Shown: positions 13,012 to 24,651, numbered from the stretch's first letter. The stretch: DNA of 64,000 nucleotides from Apis mellifera (GCF_003254395.2 NC_037642.1:3132501-3196500); one strand, 5' to 3'. The notes: generated from the sequence alone by a model not told the origin. Made by a program: numbers and translations.

Positions 13012-13072
13012 AAAATGGCGGGAAAAATCGGAGCGTGCGTGGGCGCAGGATCGATGAAGAGCGCAAAATGGC
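13012..13072 (-). promoter_or_regulatory. Pair of Pho/YY1-type sites
   Basis: AAAATGGC at 13012-13019 and 13065-13072 is GCCATTTT on the minus strand, fitting the GCCATHWY consensus of Drosophila Pleiohomeotic and its vertebrate relative YY1. Binding is inferred. Confidence 0.35.
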
Positions 13073-13340
13073 GACAGGAGCGAGGAAGGAGACAGGGTGA
13101 ATCGACGGAGAAGGGAGAGAGGCCGTCGAGGAAGGGGATGAAGGAGCAATCGAAGGGAGCGGGAGGACGACTAGGAGGAAGGTGAGTATCGGAGGTACAA
13201 AAAAAAAAGGAGGGAAAAAAAAGGGAGGAAAAAAAGGAGAGAAAAGGGAAAGAAGGGAAGGAGGGAAAAAATTGAAGCCGCCGTTGGAATCGAATCGCTT
13301 TCTGGGTCAAGGATGCCGAGAGTGAAAATCAAAGAGCGCC

Positions 13341-14240
13341 TCGCTAGACGGTCGTGTTATAGTTCTCGTTTTTTTCCCCCTCCTTTTTTTTTCCTTTGTC
13401 CCACGAATGAAATTCCATTGTATTGAATTCTGCCCAGGTGTACATATATCCTTGGCCGACTATCGTTGATATCGTTATTGCGATATCAATTTATCGATGG
13501 AACCTCTTTGATTGTATAGAAATGGAAATAAGTTTAAAAGTGATTCGATTCGTTATGCAAAATTGTTCTTTTTGTAAGAAATAAAAAAAAAGTGATAGAT
13601 ATATCGATGTTTGCCTGCGTGTACACGTATAAATATTTAGCGACTCGGACTGTTAATTTCTTTTCTTTTCTTTTCTATTTGAAACTTGCGATTGGATTTT
13701 CGCGCACGGTATTTTTTCGAAAGTTTTGGAATAGTTGAAGTTTAGAAAGTTTTTTTTTTTTTTTTTAGTTGAATTCTCGAATTCCGAAGGAATATTTTAG
13801 ATTCAGAAGATTATTTTCCAACTTCTAACTTTTGAAATTTTAAAATATTTGGCATATAAAATTTTTTAAAGGAAGAGTAATATCATTTTATATTCAAATT
13901 TTGTCGATTGACTGTTCCAAATATTCCATCAATTTATTCCAAATTTAAATACAATCATCTAATCAATTTACTTTTAATATATATGTACATATAATGCAGA
14001 ATTCTTAATAATTCACATCCTATGCAACAAAATGCTTTTATGTAGAAATTTTTCAACATAAATCTCGATCTTTAAGCCAATCATCGTACATTTAAAATTT
14101 TCAATTCTAATAAATCTCTAAGAAAATTTATAGAAATTCTAACAATTACGATAACAATTACGATCAAGCTTTTTCTAAACAATATTCAAAATTTATCAAA
14201 AATCAATCTTTCAGTATTCAGTAAAAATTCGAGGATGTTA
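13341..14240. other. AT-rich spacer with T runs
   Basis: Contains a T run of 18 at about 13749-13766 and shorter T and A runs. No gene is seen. Confidence 0.6.
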
Positions 14241-14830
14241 TCAATTGAAAAGGAAGGGACGGTTGGAAATCTTTTTACCGACTTATTCCTCTTCGGCTTG
14301 CTCCTTTATCTCTTGTAGAAAACGAGCAACCCTTGGCGCGCGCGCGTTTCCTTGGCTCGGCCGGATATCGGACCACCTTGTGTCCCGACGTGAGATTCAT
14401 TAACTTACACGAACCCGTTCAGCAGCCAGCTCCAACTCCACGGAAAAGTGTAATCGACAAAGTTTATCGAATGGCAGGAGGGTCGTGGACGAAAAGGGTC
14501 GTGGACGTGGTTGGACGAGTACCGGTGGCCAGCGATTTTCCCTCGTTCCTCTGGAGAGTAGCCGCGCCGCCCGTGGTTGGTTACCGCTGCTCGTTTCCAC
14601 GACAGCTCGTAAAATAGGAACGGTACGCCCACGAGACTAGGCGAGAACCATAGACTCCGAAGGCCTCGGTTAATTAGACACCGAATCGATCCTTCCTGCC
14701 GCGACGGGATATTTATTAAAAGGCGACGATGCCTCCGCCGGTTGATGGTTAACGTTGATTATGACGGCCTTTGTCCTCGAGATCGAATTATCGTCGTATC
14801 ATCTCGTTCGAAGTTATACGAATTATATCC
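14241..14830. other. CpG-rich unique island
   Basis: High-complexity sequence with overlapping frames of 60-95 codons on both strands (plus 14333-14617; minus 14400-14632). None is recognisable. Confidence 0.45.
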
Positions 14831-15490
14831 CGTTGAATCGAAAAATGTTGAGGATTTAATATCGTTAAATGATCCGAGCGTGACGAAATATTGAATTATA
14901 AAAAATAGTTTCAGAAGAAACTGCATACATGAATCCGTTGAGATAAATTAAATTTTGGCTAAATAATAATTCTTTTTCGATCGAAGAAATAGTGAATTAA
15001 TTTTTTTTTTTTAAATTAAAATATTATAGATATTTTAGACTGAATGAATAAATATGTATTCACGAAATATGATGACAGAAGAATTAATATTAATATAAAT
15101 CGTCGATCCTAATTCTTCAAAATTCAAAATCAAATTTCTTAATAATTTTAATAATAGGATCATAAATTAACTATTATATCTAACTTAATTTTTAACAGAT
15201 TATTGCCCAAGTAATTTTCGTATCCATTTTTCATAAAATTTAAATTTTTATATGCCAAAAAGTAGCTGTACTTTTCTTTATATTATAAAATAATCAAAAT
15301 TTATATTTATTTAAATAGTTAAAAATAATATTTTTATTTATCCTACGATCAAGTATATACCATCGACTAAAGTTATCGATATAACAATCTTCAACTTCAT
15401 ATTTTAATTAAACAGCTACTATATCCCCAAACATATTAACTTTCTATAGACGTTTCTATTGTATATATATCTACAAAAAAAAAGTAAAAG
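14831..15490. other. AT-rich spacer
   Basis: AT-rich unique sequence with short T and A runs. Nothing else is seen. Confidence 0.6.
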
Positions 15491-16270
15491 AAGAGTCCCC
15501 ATTCTTCTTTCGTTCCCTCTGGCACGAGTTCCGTTCACAGAATCGAAAGAAAAGAAAGGAAAATTAAAAACGTGGACGCGCAAGAGAGCAGAGGTGGCCG
15601 AGTCGAAGGTGGTCGCCGTTTAAATCATCGTGAATTCAATTACGATCGCGAGCGACGTTTCCCAAGGCTGTGCTTTTTAATAACTTTGATCGTGGCGCAT
15701 TGTGCCGTGCCGTGGGTGTCGCTCAATTACGCTCCACCTATCTTATTTACACCTCTTTCTTCCGTTTGTCCCCTTTTTATCTCCCCTCTTCAAGAATGCT
15801 CGGCGAGATAACGACGACGTATTTCGCGGGGAGAAAGAAAGAAAAAAAAGACGAAACAAAAAAAAAGGAGAAACGCATACGGAAACACCCGCGAGACCTT
15901 GCCTTAATTAGATATTGAATTAATATTTCTAGGAGATGGCTCGAATATCACGCCTTTCCGCCAATCCTCTTTCACCCTCTCGGCCCTCACGGCCCTCACG
16001 CCCTTCTAGATCGGCCTCTTCTTCACGAGGATTTTAATTACCGGCGTATCCTTACTCTTAATTAATTATCGGCCCGTGCAACGCCTCTAAATAATTTTAA
16101 TTAAAGTCGTTGAACGAGGCCCGAGCCGATTACGAAATTTAATTACCCGCTCGGTGTTAAGTGGTTCGATGCCTTCGCAGCTCCCGAGATAAGAACGCCA
16201 AACCAACCACCACCGGGGGTGTTTCAATCTCGATACTCCGTTTTCCGTTTGTTCTTCTATTTATTTCAAT
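15491..16270. other. Mixed island with a TAATTA cluster
   Basis: CpG-containing sequence interrupted by TAATTA cores. A 9-bp unit GGCCCTCAC is tandemly repeated at 15982-15999. Short frames here are not protein-like. Confidence 0.5.
15905..16145. promoter_or_regulatory. Cluster of six TAATTA homeodomain-type cores
   Basis: TAATTA occurs at 15905-15910, 16035-16040, 16059-16064, 16063-16068, 16098-16103 and 16140-16145; five of the six fall within 111 bp. They are separated by GC-rich spacers rather than lying in plain AT-rich DNA. TAATTA is the core of many homeodomain proteins. Enhancer activity is inferred. Confidence 0.4.
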
Positions 16271-16850
16271 CTTTTTCTCGGTGGCTTAAAAGATTTCCCT
16301 CATCGTGATTTTAAAATTTTAAAATAAATAAATCTTTCTAAGCAACAGAATTTTAATTTTTATTCGTCGATTGTTTGGTATCATTTTTGGTAATTCAAAA
16401 AAATCATTTGTTGATATTCTTAATTGTTGAATTATATCCAATCGAGTTACATATTGGAAACGAATGTTTCGATAAAAAAATAACAATGTTGAACAAGAAA
16501 TTACTACTGAAGGTTCATCCCACTTATAATTCTGAGACGTAGATATTCTTCGTCGATGATGGATCAGAAAATATATTTCGTTCATTCAATTTCACCTTTC
16601 CAAATACTCGTTCAAAAAATTTTTCTCAAATTCTAGATCGATCAATCTTTCTCTAGTTCATAAAAACCAGTCAAGAAATATATCGCACGAAAAGATGTCC
16701 GATTCAACGGATCATTACACTTTTTATCGGACAGTTTAGAAAGATAATGGATGGAACGAAACCAATAATCCGTTATTTAGGAATCCTCGGTATTAAATTT
16801 TCTACTTTGCATTAAATTCACCTATCATCTCCAATTTGTTAAAAATCAGG
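16271..16850. other. AT-rich spacer
   Basis: AT-rich unique sequence. The 88-codon minus-strand frame at 16319-16585 is not recognisable. Confidence 0.6.
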
Positions 16851-17115
16851 TTATCCGATAAAACCGGCGAGCTGTTCGATAATTTCCACCCTTGCACACG
16901 TTCGAGCAGTGGAGCATCCATATTATCCAGTAACCTTCATACACTGCCGCACTAACTTGCTTCATTTCTCACTGCAAATTACGGCCGCGCTCTTTCCAGT
17001 TAGTACGCATATTTTGTTAATTCAACTAAAAACCCCTGATCTCATTAACCCGTCCCACGTTACGTTCCGCGGCGCAGTTACCTTCAGAACAGTTCCAGCT
17101 TATTTTTTTTCCCCC

Positions 17116-17137
17116 CTCTCTCTCTCTCTCTCTCTCT
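17116..17137. repeat. (CT)11 microsatellite
   Basis: Eleven CT units following T and C runs. On the minus strand this is a GAGAG array, the binding motif of GAGA factor in Drosophila. Confidence 0.9.
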
Positions 17138-17519
17138 TCCTCATCCCACCACCTTCCCACGACCTCAACTCTTTTTAATACCGAGTACCAATTAGGACAA
17201 CGGCGGAGTAAGTTCTGGTGCCCCTCTTGAGCCGCCATAAAGCTGGATAGTTGGCTGCGGTGGTGGGAGGGGAGGGCCCCTTTTTCCCGACTCCAGATGG
17301 GGGCTTCTCCCGAGGGTGGCGGCGGTGTTGGTCGAGCCAAAATGGTGGCTCTGTAGCGGGGTGACCTCCGTGCACGGCACTTCGTAATGGCGAAGTTTAC
17401 TTTGGCCATTTGTATCGAGGAGAACGAGCGAGACGGATGAAGGCTGTCTAGAGGACGGAACGACACGTGGTTGGGAAAGGGAGAAAGAGATGGAGTGCGG
17501 GGGAGGAAGACAATAAAAC

Positions 17520-17551
17520 GAGAGAGAGAAAAAGAGAGAGAGAGAGAGAGA
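17520..17551. repeat. GA microsatellite
   Basis: GA units interrupted once by an A run. Confidence 0.9.
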
Positions 17552-17756
17552 AAAGGAAGGAAAGGGGGATGAACGGAGCAGGTCGAATCCTCCTCGGCCT
17601 CCGAAAAGGAGCGAAGAGGGGGAGGCGGGAAGGGGTTGAAGCCAGGCTGGCCATAATAATTCACGATATAAAGCTAAAGTACCTTGGCCGGAGGAAAGTT
17701 TCGGGGTGGCGTCCGACGTCGATAAATTAGCTTACACTTTTTACATAATGCGACGA

Positions 17757-17780
17757 CGAAGGCCTAGGAGGAGGCCTTCG
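17757..17780. repeat. Inverted repeat, 9-bp perfect arms
   Basis: CGAAGGCCT (17757-17765) pairs with AGGCCTTCG (17772-17780) across a 6-base loop. It would form a stable hairpin if transcribed. Confidence 0.85.
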
Positions 17781-17842
17781 CACACAGTCGACGCCTTTCT
17801 CTCTCTCTCTCTTTTCCTCTCTTCTCCTCCTCTCCTCCTCCT

Positions 17843-17862
17843 CTTCTCCTCTAGAGGAGAAG
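17843..17862. repeat. 20-bp perfect palindrome
   Basis: Ten bases of polypyrimidine ending in CTCT are followed directly by their exact complement beginning AGAG, centred on CTAG. It ends a pyrimidine-rich tract. Confidence 0.85.
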
Positions 17863-18730
17863 CTGGTGGAGGAGTCGGTGGTTGGATCAACGAACGGTAA
17901 GGGGGAGAATGGGGGGAGGGGGTGGCTGACGGTCCTCATCCTCGCATAGGTGTACCTAACTACCTCAAACTCGTCTGCCTCCTCGGGTCAAATTAATTCC
18001 GGTATTAAAATTTGGCTTGCAAATATTCCCGACCCGCGGCCATACGCCGTGTGCCAGGACACACGCACCGTCCGGTCGAGCGTGTGCACTCTTCTGCCGT
18101 TCGACAGCGTGCGCATTCATCTACCGGTTCCGGTTTTCTCTGCCCACGCACACGACCGTTAACCCTCTCCCTCCTCCCCCCCCGTTCCATAGTCGCCACG
18201 CGTACCTATCCATGTACGCACGTAATTTACATCTGTTATTATGGAAGAGAGGCCTCGGCCTCTCGTTCCACTCGCTCGCTTGCTCGACCGCGTTTCGATG
18301 TTTCAACTGTCCTGCAGAAAATGGTGGAAAACGCCTCCGGGCCTGGGAATTTCAGTCGACAATGAGCGGTACCTCTCCCCTCTCCCCCTATTTTATCCTC
18401 TTTGTCTCTTTTTCTAGTCTCTTTTTCCCTCCCGCCTCTCCCCCCCTCCCCTTTTTTCTTCTTCTCTTTCGCGAATAATTTCCTCTCTACGCAGTAAGTT
18501 TCCTCGATGGGTTAATCGAGTTCGAATTCGTATCAATTTTCCGGGATTCTTTATCTTTTCGAACGATTCGAACGAGGGGAGGGAAGGGAGTGAGAAGGGG
18601 TGGATTTGTGTTTCTGTTTCCGCGCGTTTCTCTCCCGGCGTTGTTACGTTAATAAACAAATACTTTTGTCTTTAGGCCGGACACTCCACTCGTGCCCGGG
18701 GTTTGTTCCTGGGAGAGAGGGGGGAAAAAA

Positions 18731-19360
18731 GAGAAAGGAAAAAGAAGAAAAAGCGGGTATTTTTTTCGATTTTTGTGGAAATATCCGTTCGTTTCCCCCG
18801 TGTTTCCCCGCGCTTTTCGCGTATTTTGCGATAAGACAATGTCGTTCGCGGAATCGTGGAAATATTAAAAATTTCGGGTATTATAAAATCATAAAGCATT
18901 AATTCAGTGATGAGAAAAATTGTACATTATTATTCGAATTATTTTATTTTCAACGTGAAACAACGTACGAGGTCTTTTTTTTTTTTTTTTTAACAGATTT
19001 TTAACTTTAAGATACAATAATTAAAATTCGTCAAATATCTAGTTAGAAATGCATAAAATAGACGAGGATAATGCGAAAAACTCTGTTCGATTTTAACATA
19101 AAAATTGGATTAAAACTTTAACTTGGACAAATATATCCACATTTCTCCTTACTTTTTAAATTAATTACTAAATCATTAGCTAACAAATAAAACGCAGCTT
19201 TATATAACTTTTCGAAAATCGAATATAAATATACTCTTTCAAATTAAATCCAAATCTTCTAAATCAAAAAAAAAAAAAAGAAAAGATCTTCGATCACAAC
19301 CATTCTCTCCTCACATCCATCCCAAAAAAAAAAAATTCACCAGCGATCGAAAGAATTATA
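18731..19360. other. AT-rich spacer with poly-T and poly-A tracts
   Basis: T tract at about 18975-18991 and A tracts at about 19266-19278 and 19324-19334. No gene is seen. Confidence 0.6.
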
Positions 19361-20220
19361 ATTCCAACCTGTATCCATAAATATATCCGTCGATCATATA
19401 ATTCCTGCTCCGATTCGAAAATGCGTGCCCCGATAATATACTCGAGACTCGTACGCGCGTTAAAACCGCGGCGTGCTGGCGATCGAATCGGCCGATCGAT
19501 CGATCCCGATACGAGGCGTGCGTGCTAATATAATCGCGACATTGAGAACACCCGTCGCCGTGGATATACGGCGGGCGAATTCTCATGGAAATTTTCATAT
19601 TCATGTATTCATTGTTTATTGGCGTGTCGGGCCACGTCGGCGGTCGTTCCGCGGATGGAGGAGAGGCAATGTAAGAACAACAGGGAGCAGTTCCACAAGG
19701 GAACACCACCACTGCTACGCGTAGCGTGACGATCGAGTAGCGTCAACACGCCCCATCTGCGATCGCTTGATCGACCGGAAATATCGGATGCGCGATTGCA
19801 GTTCCAGATCCCCTCCACTCCCCTCCACTTTATCGTTGTGTATCTTGCTCGAGAATCTGGAAATTAGGATCGCGTGTCTTATTTTCCTCCGTGTCCACGG
19901 CGATCTATCGATCCGTTGAGGGGAGGGAGGGAGGGAGCGCATTGTTGCGTCGAGGGAGAAGGGGGGGACATGGTTTTGTTGGGTCGTTTGATGGGACGAT
20001 GGTTTTGAAGGGATGGCTTTTGCCTCCATTTTTTTTTTCTCTCGTTTTTTTTTTGTGCTGTTTGGATGTAGATGTTACACGGATTTCGAGGATTTACCGT
20101 ATATGGACTTTGTACAGTCGGACATTTGGATTTGTTCATGAAATGTCCGGTTTGTTAAAGCGTTGCATGATTTAGATCACCGCTGCTTCTTCGCGTTTTT
20201 TCCCCGCCTCCCCCTCATTC
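19361..20220. other. CpG-rich island
   Basis: Unique sequence with a GATCGATCGATC run near 19493 and G/A-rich blocks at 19915-19970. Frames up to 118 codons on both strands are unrecognised. Confidence 0.45.
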
Positions 20221-20740
20221 CTCATATCGTTGTAATACGGATTTGAAAAGGGAAAAATTTCGATTAATCTACTTTTAATTTTCTTGGTAATTTGTCCGAT
20301 TGAAATTGTTTCGATTATTTGATTGGAAATATTTTCATTAATGATAATCAAAGTCATGATTTATATTTTTTTGTAATAAGATAAAGATATATTGTCAAAT
20401 ATTCTAAAAGGAGAATTGTATTAATTACAGTTTGTCATTTGATAACACAATATGTAATATATATGTATATTATATAATGATATAATTACATATAATACAA
20501 ATAATATCGAGTATATTATTGTATTATGTAATAAATATAATAAATATGTATAATACGTGCAAATATTATACATATTATTATATTACATATTTTACGCATG
20601 TTACATATGATTAATTCCATTAAAAATTTAATTTCAAAAAAAAAAAAAAAAGAAAAAAAATTGCTAATAGAGTCTAAACCCCAATATGTATGTATTTCGA
20701 AATTTTTCAATCGAAAGTCGAGTATCGTGTTTTAATACCT
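20221..20740. other. AT-rich spacer with TA-rich core
   Basis: TA-rich block at 20445-20600 containing many ATATTA/TAATAT words, then an A tract at 20637-20660. Nothing else is seen. Confidence 0.6.
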
Positions 20741-21910
20741 TTTTAAAGCAAGTGAAACAGCAGCGGCGCATGAGGAAATATTTCAAAGTGTCTCCCGAAC
20801 ACCGATAAAACAATTTATTCCCCTCCTCCCCCCTCCGCTAGATCGATAACGATAGAAAGCTGATTATTTGACACGCGGGTTCGATTAGACGGTCCTCTCT
20901 TTCGTTCGATCGTTTTCCAACGCACGCGTGAGAGGGAAAAAAAAAAAAAAAAAAAGAAAAAAAGGAAAAAAAAAACTATCGATCCCGGGGATTGAAATTA
21001 TTCGAAAAAAATATGTATTCGCGGGACGAATCCACGCCGCTTTGTCGTACATTTTAATACAGGAATTTTCATGCCGCTTAATGTAAGCCCCCGGCTTTAA
21101 GCCGAGCGCGATCTGCGCGTTCTTTCATCGGCCGGATATTTATTATTTTTGCACCGCCACAGCAAAAACCATTCCGTTTTTAAACCGCGTCACCGGTTCG
21201 AAATGCGGGTCCAGGTCTTGAAATTCTTCCGGGGAATGGATCGTCGCACACCCACGCCACGAAAGATCAAACGAGAATTTCCTCCCTTCGAATCGAATAG
21301 TTTCGTTTAAACAACCCACACACGGTGGTAATTTTGCGTACAAACATTTCGTGCCAAGACTAGTTTATTTCGCAATCTCTCTCGGTTCTTATCTTTCCTA
21401 CTTAATGCTTGTTTGGCCGCGGACGACAGTTTTCCGATGGTCCCCTTATCCACGCGACCAAGTCGCCGTCCTCGTCGTCGTCGTCGTCGTCGTAGTCGTC
21501 GTCGTAGTCGTCGTCGTAGTCGTCGTCGTCGTCGTCGTCCTTCTGTCGCTTGGCACGTGACAGTACTTTGTTTCGAGGGATTACGAGGTATTCTCAGGAT
21601 CCATTATGCCTCCAAGTCCTTTGACTCTTTTCTGCTGATAAACGCGTCAGTCTCCGTCCTCTCGGCTCCGATCTCTCGCTCCTTTCACCGGAAATTTCTT
21701 TCAGAGACCACTTAGCGCATGAAACGATTACTCCTGCCCCGCCCCCGCAGTTTTTATGATTGAATTCCCGCGACGTTATCGTGCCCTTTTGCATCGCCAA
21801 CTTTATGCCCAGGCCACTTTATTGTCCCCGAGCAACGGGGATTTTCGTTGATATCCTCGGCTGCGGGGATTAATGTAACAAGCCCGAAACTTGCACTGAA
21901 ACGTTGCAAG
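20741..21910. other. CpG-rich island with A tract and GTC repeat
   Basis: A-rich tract at about 20937-20976, unique CpG-rich sequence 20980-21350, then a GTC microsatellite. The 66-codon minus frame at 21143-21343 has ordinary protein-like composition but no recognisable family, so it is not called. Confidence 0.45.
21471..21540. repeat. GTC trinucleotide repeat with internal 12-bp higher-order period
   Basis: About 23 triplets of GTC, interrupted at regular intervals by GTA. The 12-mer GTAGTCGTCGTC occurs three times in a row at 21492-21527. In different frames it reads as poly-Val or Arg/Ser runs. Confidence 0.95.
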
Positions 21911-22260
21911 ATTAATGAAAATATTGTTTGGTAATATATATACATATATTTGCAAAAAGGAAACGATTAAAATAAATTTGAAGAATTTTCGAATAAAGGA
22001 ATAAGAAAGATTTTATAATAATTGTTTCGAAAGTATTAGAAGATTTTCCACAAATATTCCTATTATTTCAAAATATCTCTTTTATTTTTGAATAACAAGT
22101 ATTTCTCTTTATATCGTCTGCGATCCTCCAATCCTTATCTTTTCTTTCAAAAATTATTTTTTCCCCTCACATCGAAAGATAACGTCCCTAAAACAAAGAA
22201 TTACGCGGATAAAAATAATTTCTTATTTTCGAAAATAAAATAAAATCTTGAACGAAATCG
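21911..22260. other. AT-rich spacer
   Basis: AT-rich unique sequence; nothing else is seen. Confidence 0.6.
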
Positions 22261-23350
22261 AGATAATAATTCGCGATGAATAATGTATATCGCTCGGAAC
22301 GGTTATGAAGATGTGCAAAAATGTATCATCGCCTGTCCCCGAATTAAACACCGGGGAAACAACCGAAAAAAAGCGCCACTAAATCTCGTCAGTTTGCAAA
22401 AAGAAAGGGAAAAAAGGGGGAAAAAAGAAGAAAACAGGGCTCGAAGCTGAGCGAAATGCTTAACGGGGAGGTGGACGCGCGATGCAACAGATCTTTTTTC
22501 CGCGGTTCTCAGTCATAAGACATATATCTCACGGCGGCGACAAATGTAAAGGGTCGTTTGTAAACGTCGACTTACATACTCACACGCGCGCGTAGATTTC
22601 CTCTTGGCCATTTTTAACGAACTTTTTCCGAAACTTCAATCTATATAACTCATTCCGGCGCAGACGGCACATTCATTTTTCCACGGTAGTTGAGCGTTTA
22701 CATCGCCCGCGTCTCTTCACCGCCCACCGGCCACCCTGCATAAGTAATTTTCTACCCCTGCATAGGTAATTTTCATGACGACCCCCGTAGTTGTCGGCGT
22801 TGTTCAAGCTAATGTCTAGCATCTGAATAAACGTGTTTATCCCGGAGGGAATTGCAGGAAATACACATACAGGTTACAGTGCACTGGCGTGCTGGCGCGG
22901 GCGGAAACGCTTGGCCGCTTGGCATTTTAGCAATCGATAAAAGGCGTTATTCTCCAAACCCTTGCCGTCTCGCCCTTCTTCCATATTACGCGTTTCCGCG
23001 TGAAATTAACGGTGGAGCATAATTCGTTCTGAGACGCGTAACAATGGCGCAACGTGATTGAATTTTATGTTTTCCGCGACGGTATGAAACGAGATTCTCG
23101 TTCGACTTGGAGGGAGTTTAAAAAAACGTGAAACGTCTGGTGGAATGGATGGTGTATTAAGCGATGTATTGACTGGGTAGGGAGGGGGAAGGGGAGAGGT
23201 GAAGCGTTAAAGGGGATACTTGTTGCTGATATAAATCGAATCGGTTTACGATTCATTCCGAGTTGATTGATTTTTCTTGATTATTCGCTTCGTCGTGTTC
23301 CTTCCATTCGACGAAGCGTGTTCGAATTTGTGCAACCTCGAGGGAAGGAG
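22261..23350. other. CpG-rich unique island
   Basis: About 1.1 kb, largely free of simple repeats and poor in long frames, with a 22-bp tandem duplication at 22734-22775. This makes it one of the better candidates for conserved noncoding regulatory DNA. Confidence 0.45.
22734..22775. repeat. 22-bp period tandem duplication
   Basis: CCCTGCATAAGTAATTTTC at 22734-22752 is repeated as CCCTGCATAGGTAATTTTC at 22756-22774 with a single A/G difference. Confidence 0.85.
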
Positions 23351-24060
23351 ATAAGGATATTTTTAGGGGGAGAATTAAAAAAATGAAACATGATTATGAA
23401 ACAAAGTATTATTGGAAAGGAAATTCTGTTTATAATAATCTCATTACAAAATGTTTCTCGATATAGCAAAATGAATTTTGATTGTAGTTTTTAATAAAAG
23501 TGAAAGATAAGAAAGATCAACTTTTCTAGAGGAAAGAATACATTCATCCTTTTGAAAATAAAAGCAAGTATTCCACTCTACGTTTATATCATTATTAAGA
23601 TTCTTGTGTATTTCATCGTATCTTGTTTCATTAAGTATTTAATTGCGTATACTACTAATTATCTTTTACGAATTAAATTACGAAATTACTCATATTTGTT
23701 TCTTACTTGTATAAAGAATTTATTTGTTTGAAATATGATACGATAAATTATATATTGTACAAATGACTTAAAAGAAAAGAATAGTACAAATTCATTGAAT
23801 CTTCCAATTAGATACACTTACAAGATCTATGCTACAAAATTATTTTCACTTCAAGCTTTATCTAGAAAATATATTTTCATTAATTAATTTCTATATATTT
23901 ATTCCATCTTCTTTTGTTTCTACAATCTATTCCCCACCACCGATAGATTAACGATAAACGTTGATTATTCAATCGCAACTGCGCATTAATTTTTCCATAA
24001 AATCCACAAAAGATTCCCTGACCAATACTCATGCATACTCATTGTGTGTAAAAACAACTT
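23351..24060. other. AT-rich spacer
   Basis: AT-rich unique sequence; no gene or repeat is seen. Confidence 0.6.
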
Positions 24061-24152
24061 CATCGTGCATATCAATTACGAACATCTCGGAGTGTGCACC
24101 GAGTTGTCCGCAGATCGTCAAAGACTGTCCTAAACGTAAAAATCCCACCGTA

Positions 24153-24197
24153 AAAAAAAAAAAAAAAAAAAGAAAGAAAAAAAGAAAAAAAAAAAGA
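24153..24197. repeat. Poly-A-rich tract
   Basis: About 45 bp of A interrupted only by single G bases. There is no adjacent recognisable retroelement and I see no target-site duplication. Confidence 0.85.
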
Positions 24198-24651
24198 ACT
24201 CTTCGTTTGTTCCACGCTTTTAAAGCGCGCTTAAAGCATAACGCGGCGAAATTACAAAATGTCGAGCTGAGCTACAATTTCTCGAAAGCGTGTCGGGGAA
24301 TTAGCCGTCTATCCGTGGCCCGCGCGACGAGAGATATCGGATACCCTTTCCAGAAACGCGGTATCCAACACAAAGGAAACGATTCGAAGCGTTTCGCCGT
24401 TGCCGCGCGCTTTTTTTCCACCCCCGCGTTGTATCGGCCGCGGCCGCGCGCTTCAACGATCAGAGCCGCCCCGTTTTAAAAGCGGTGGGACAGAAAGAGC
24501 GCGTGATAAACGCGCGTGGCGTTGAGAGGGCATAGAAGGTGAACAGAGGAGAAAAGACCCCGGTGTCGCCGTATTTCCGATCGGTCGAGCCACCGATTGT
24601 TGAAACAAAATCGAGAATGGGGGGGAGGAAGCACAATCGATGCCGATCTGA

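Larger units (their letters stand above)
12591..13340. other. CpG-rich island with two GCCATTTT sites and bidirectional open frames
   Basis: Contains a 125-codon frame on each strand (plus 12622-12999, minus 12606-12983), neither with a recognisable domain. A 14-bp palindrome lies at 12653-12666. After 13080 the plus strand becomes purine-rich (GGGAAAAAA-type). It could be a promoter-proximal island; no start site can be placed. Confidence 0.45.
17100..17660. promoter_or_regulatory. Candidate Polycomb/Trithorax-type element
   Basis: A CT array (17116-17137) and a GA array (17520-17551) bracket GCCAT motifs: GTAATGGC at 17384-17391 and GCCATAAT at 17650-17657 fit GCCATHWY, with weaker GCCAT cores near 17234 and 17403. 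In Drosophila, dense GAGA plus Pho sites mark Polycomb response elements. Whether this combination works in this insect is an inference, and GA arrays alone are common here. Confidence 0.25.
16851..18730. other. Large CpG-rich island with GA/CT tracts and inverted repeats
   Basis: Almost 1.9 kb of GC-rich DNA with CT and GA microsatellites, GCCAT motifs, two strong inverted repeats and pyrimidine-rich stretches (17800-17850, 18360-18470). Frames reach 212 codons (minus 17026-17664) but run through the microsatellites as Ser/Leu/Phe and overlap frames on the other strand. Confidence 0.5.

Noticed and set aside
17026..17664. 212-codon minus frame
   Set aside because: Runs through both GA/CT microsatellites and has Ser/Leu/Pro runs; no domain.
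20870..20900. tRNA T-loop-like GGGTTCGATTAG
   Set aside because: No pairing for a T-stem and no acceptor, D or anticodon arms around it.
21351..21560. Poly-Val frame across the GTC repeat
   Set aside because: Only a translation of the trinucleotide repeat; other frames give poly-Arg/Ser.
24153..24197. Poly-A tract as the tail of a retroposed copy
   Set aside because: No upstream gene-like or SINE-like body and no target-site duplication could be seen; similar A tracts are frequent in the window.
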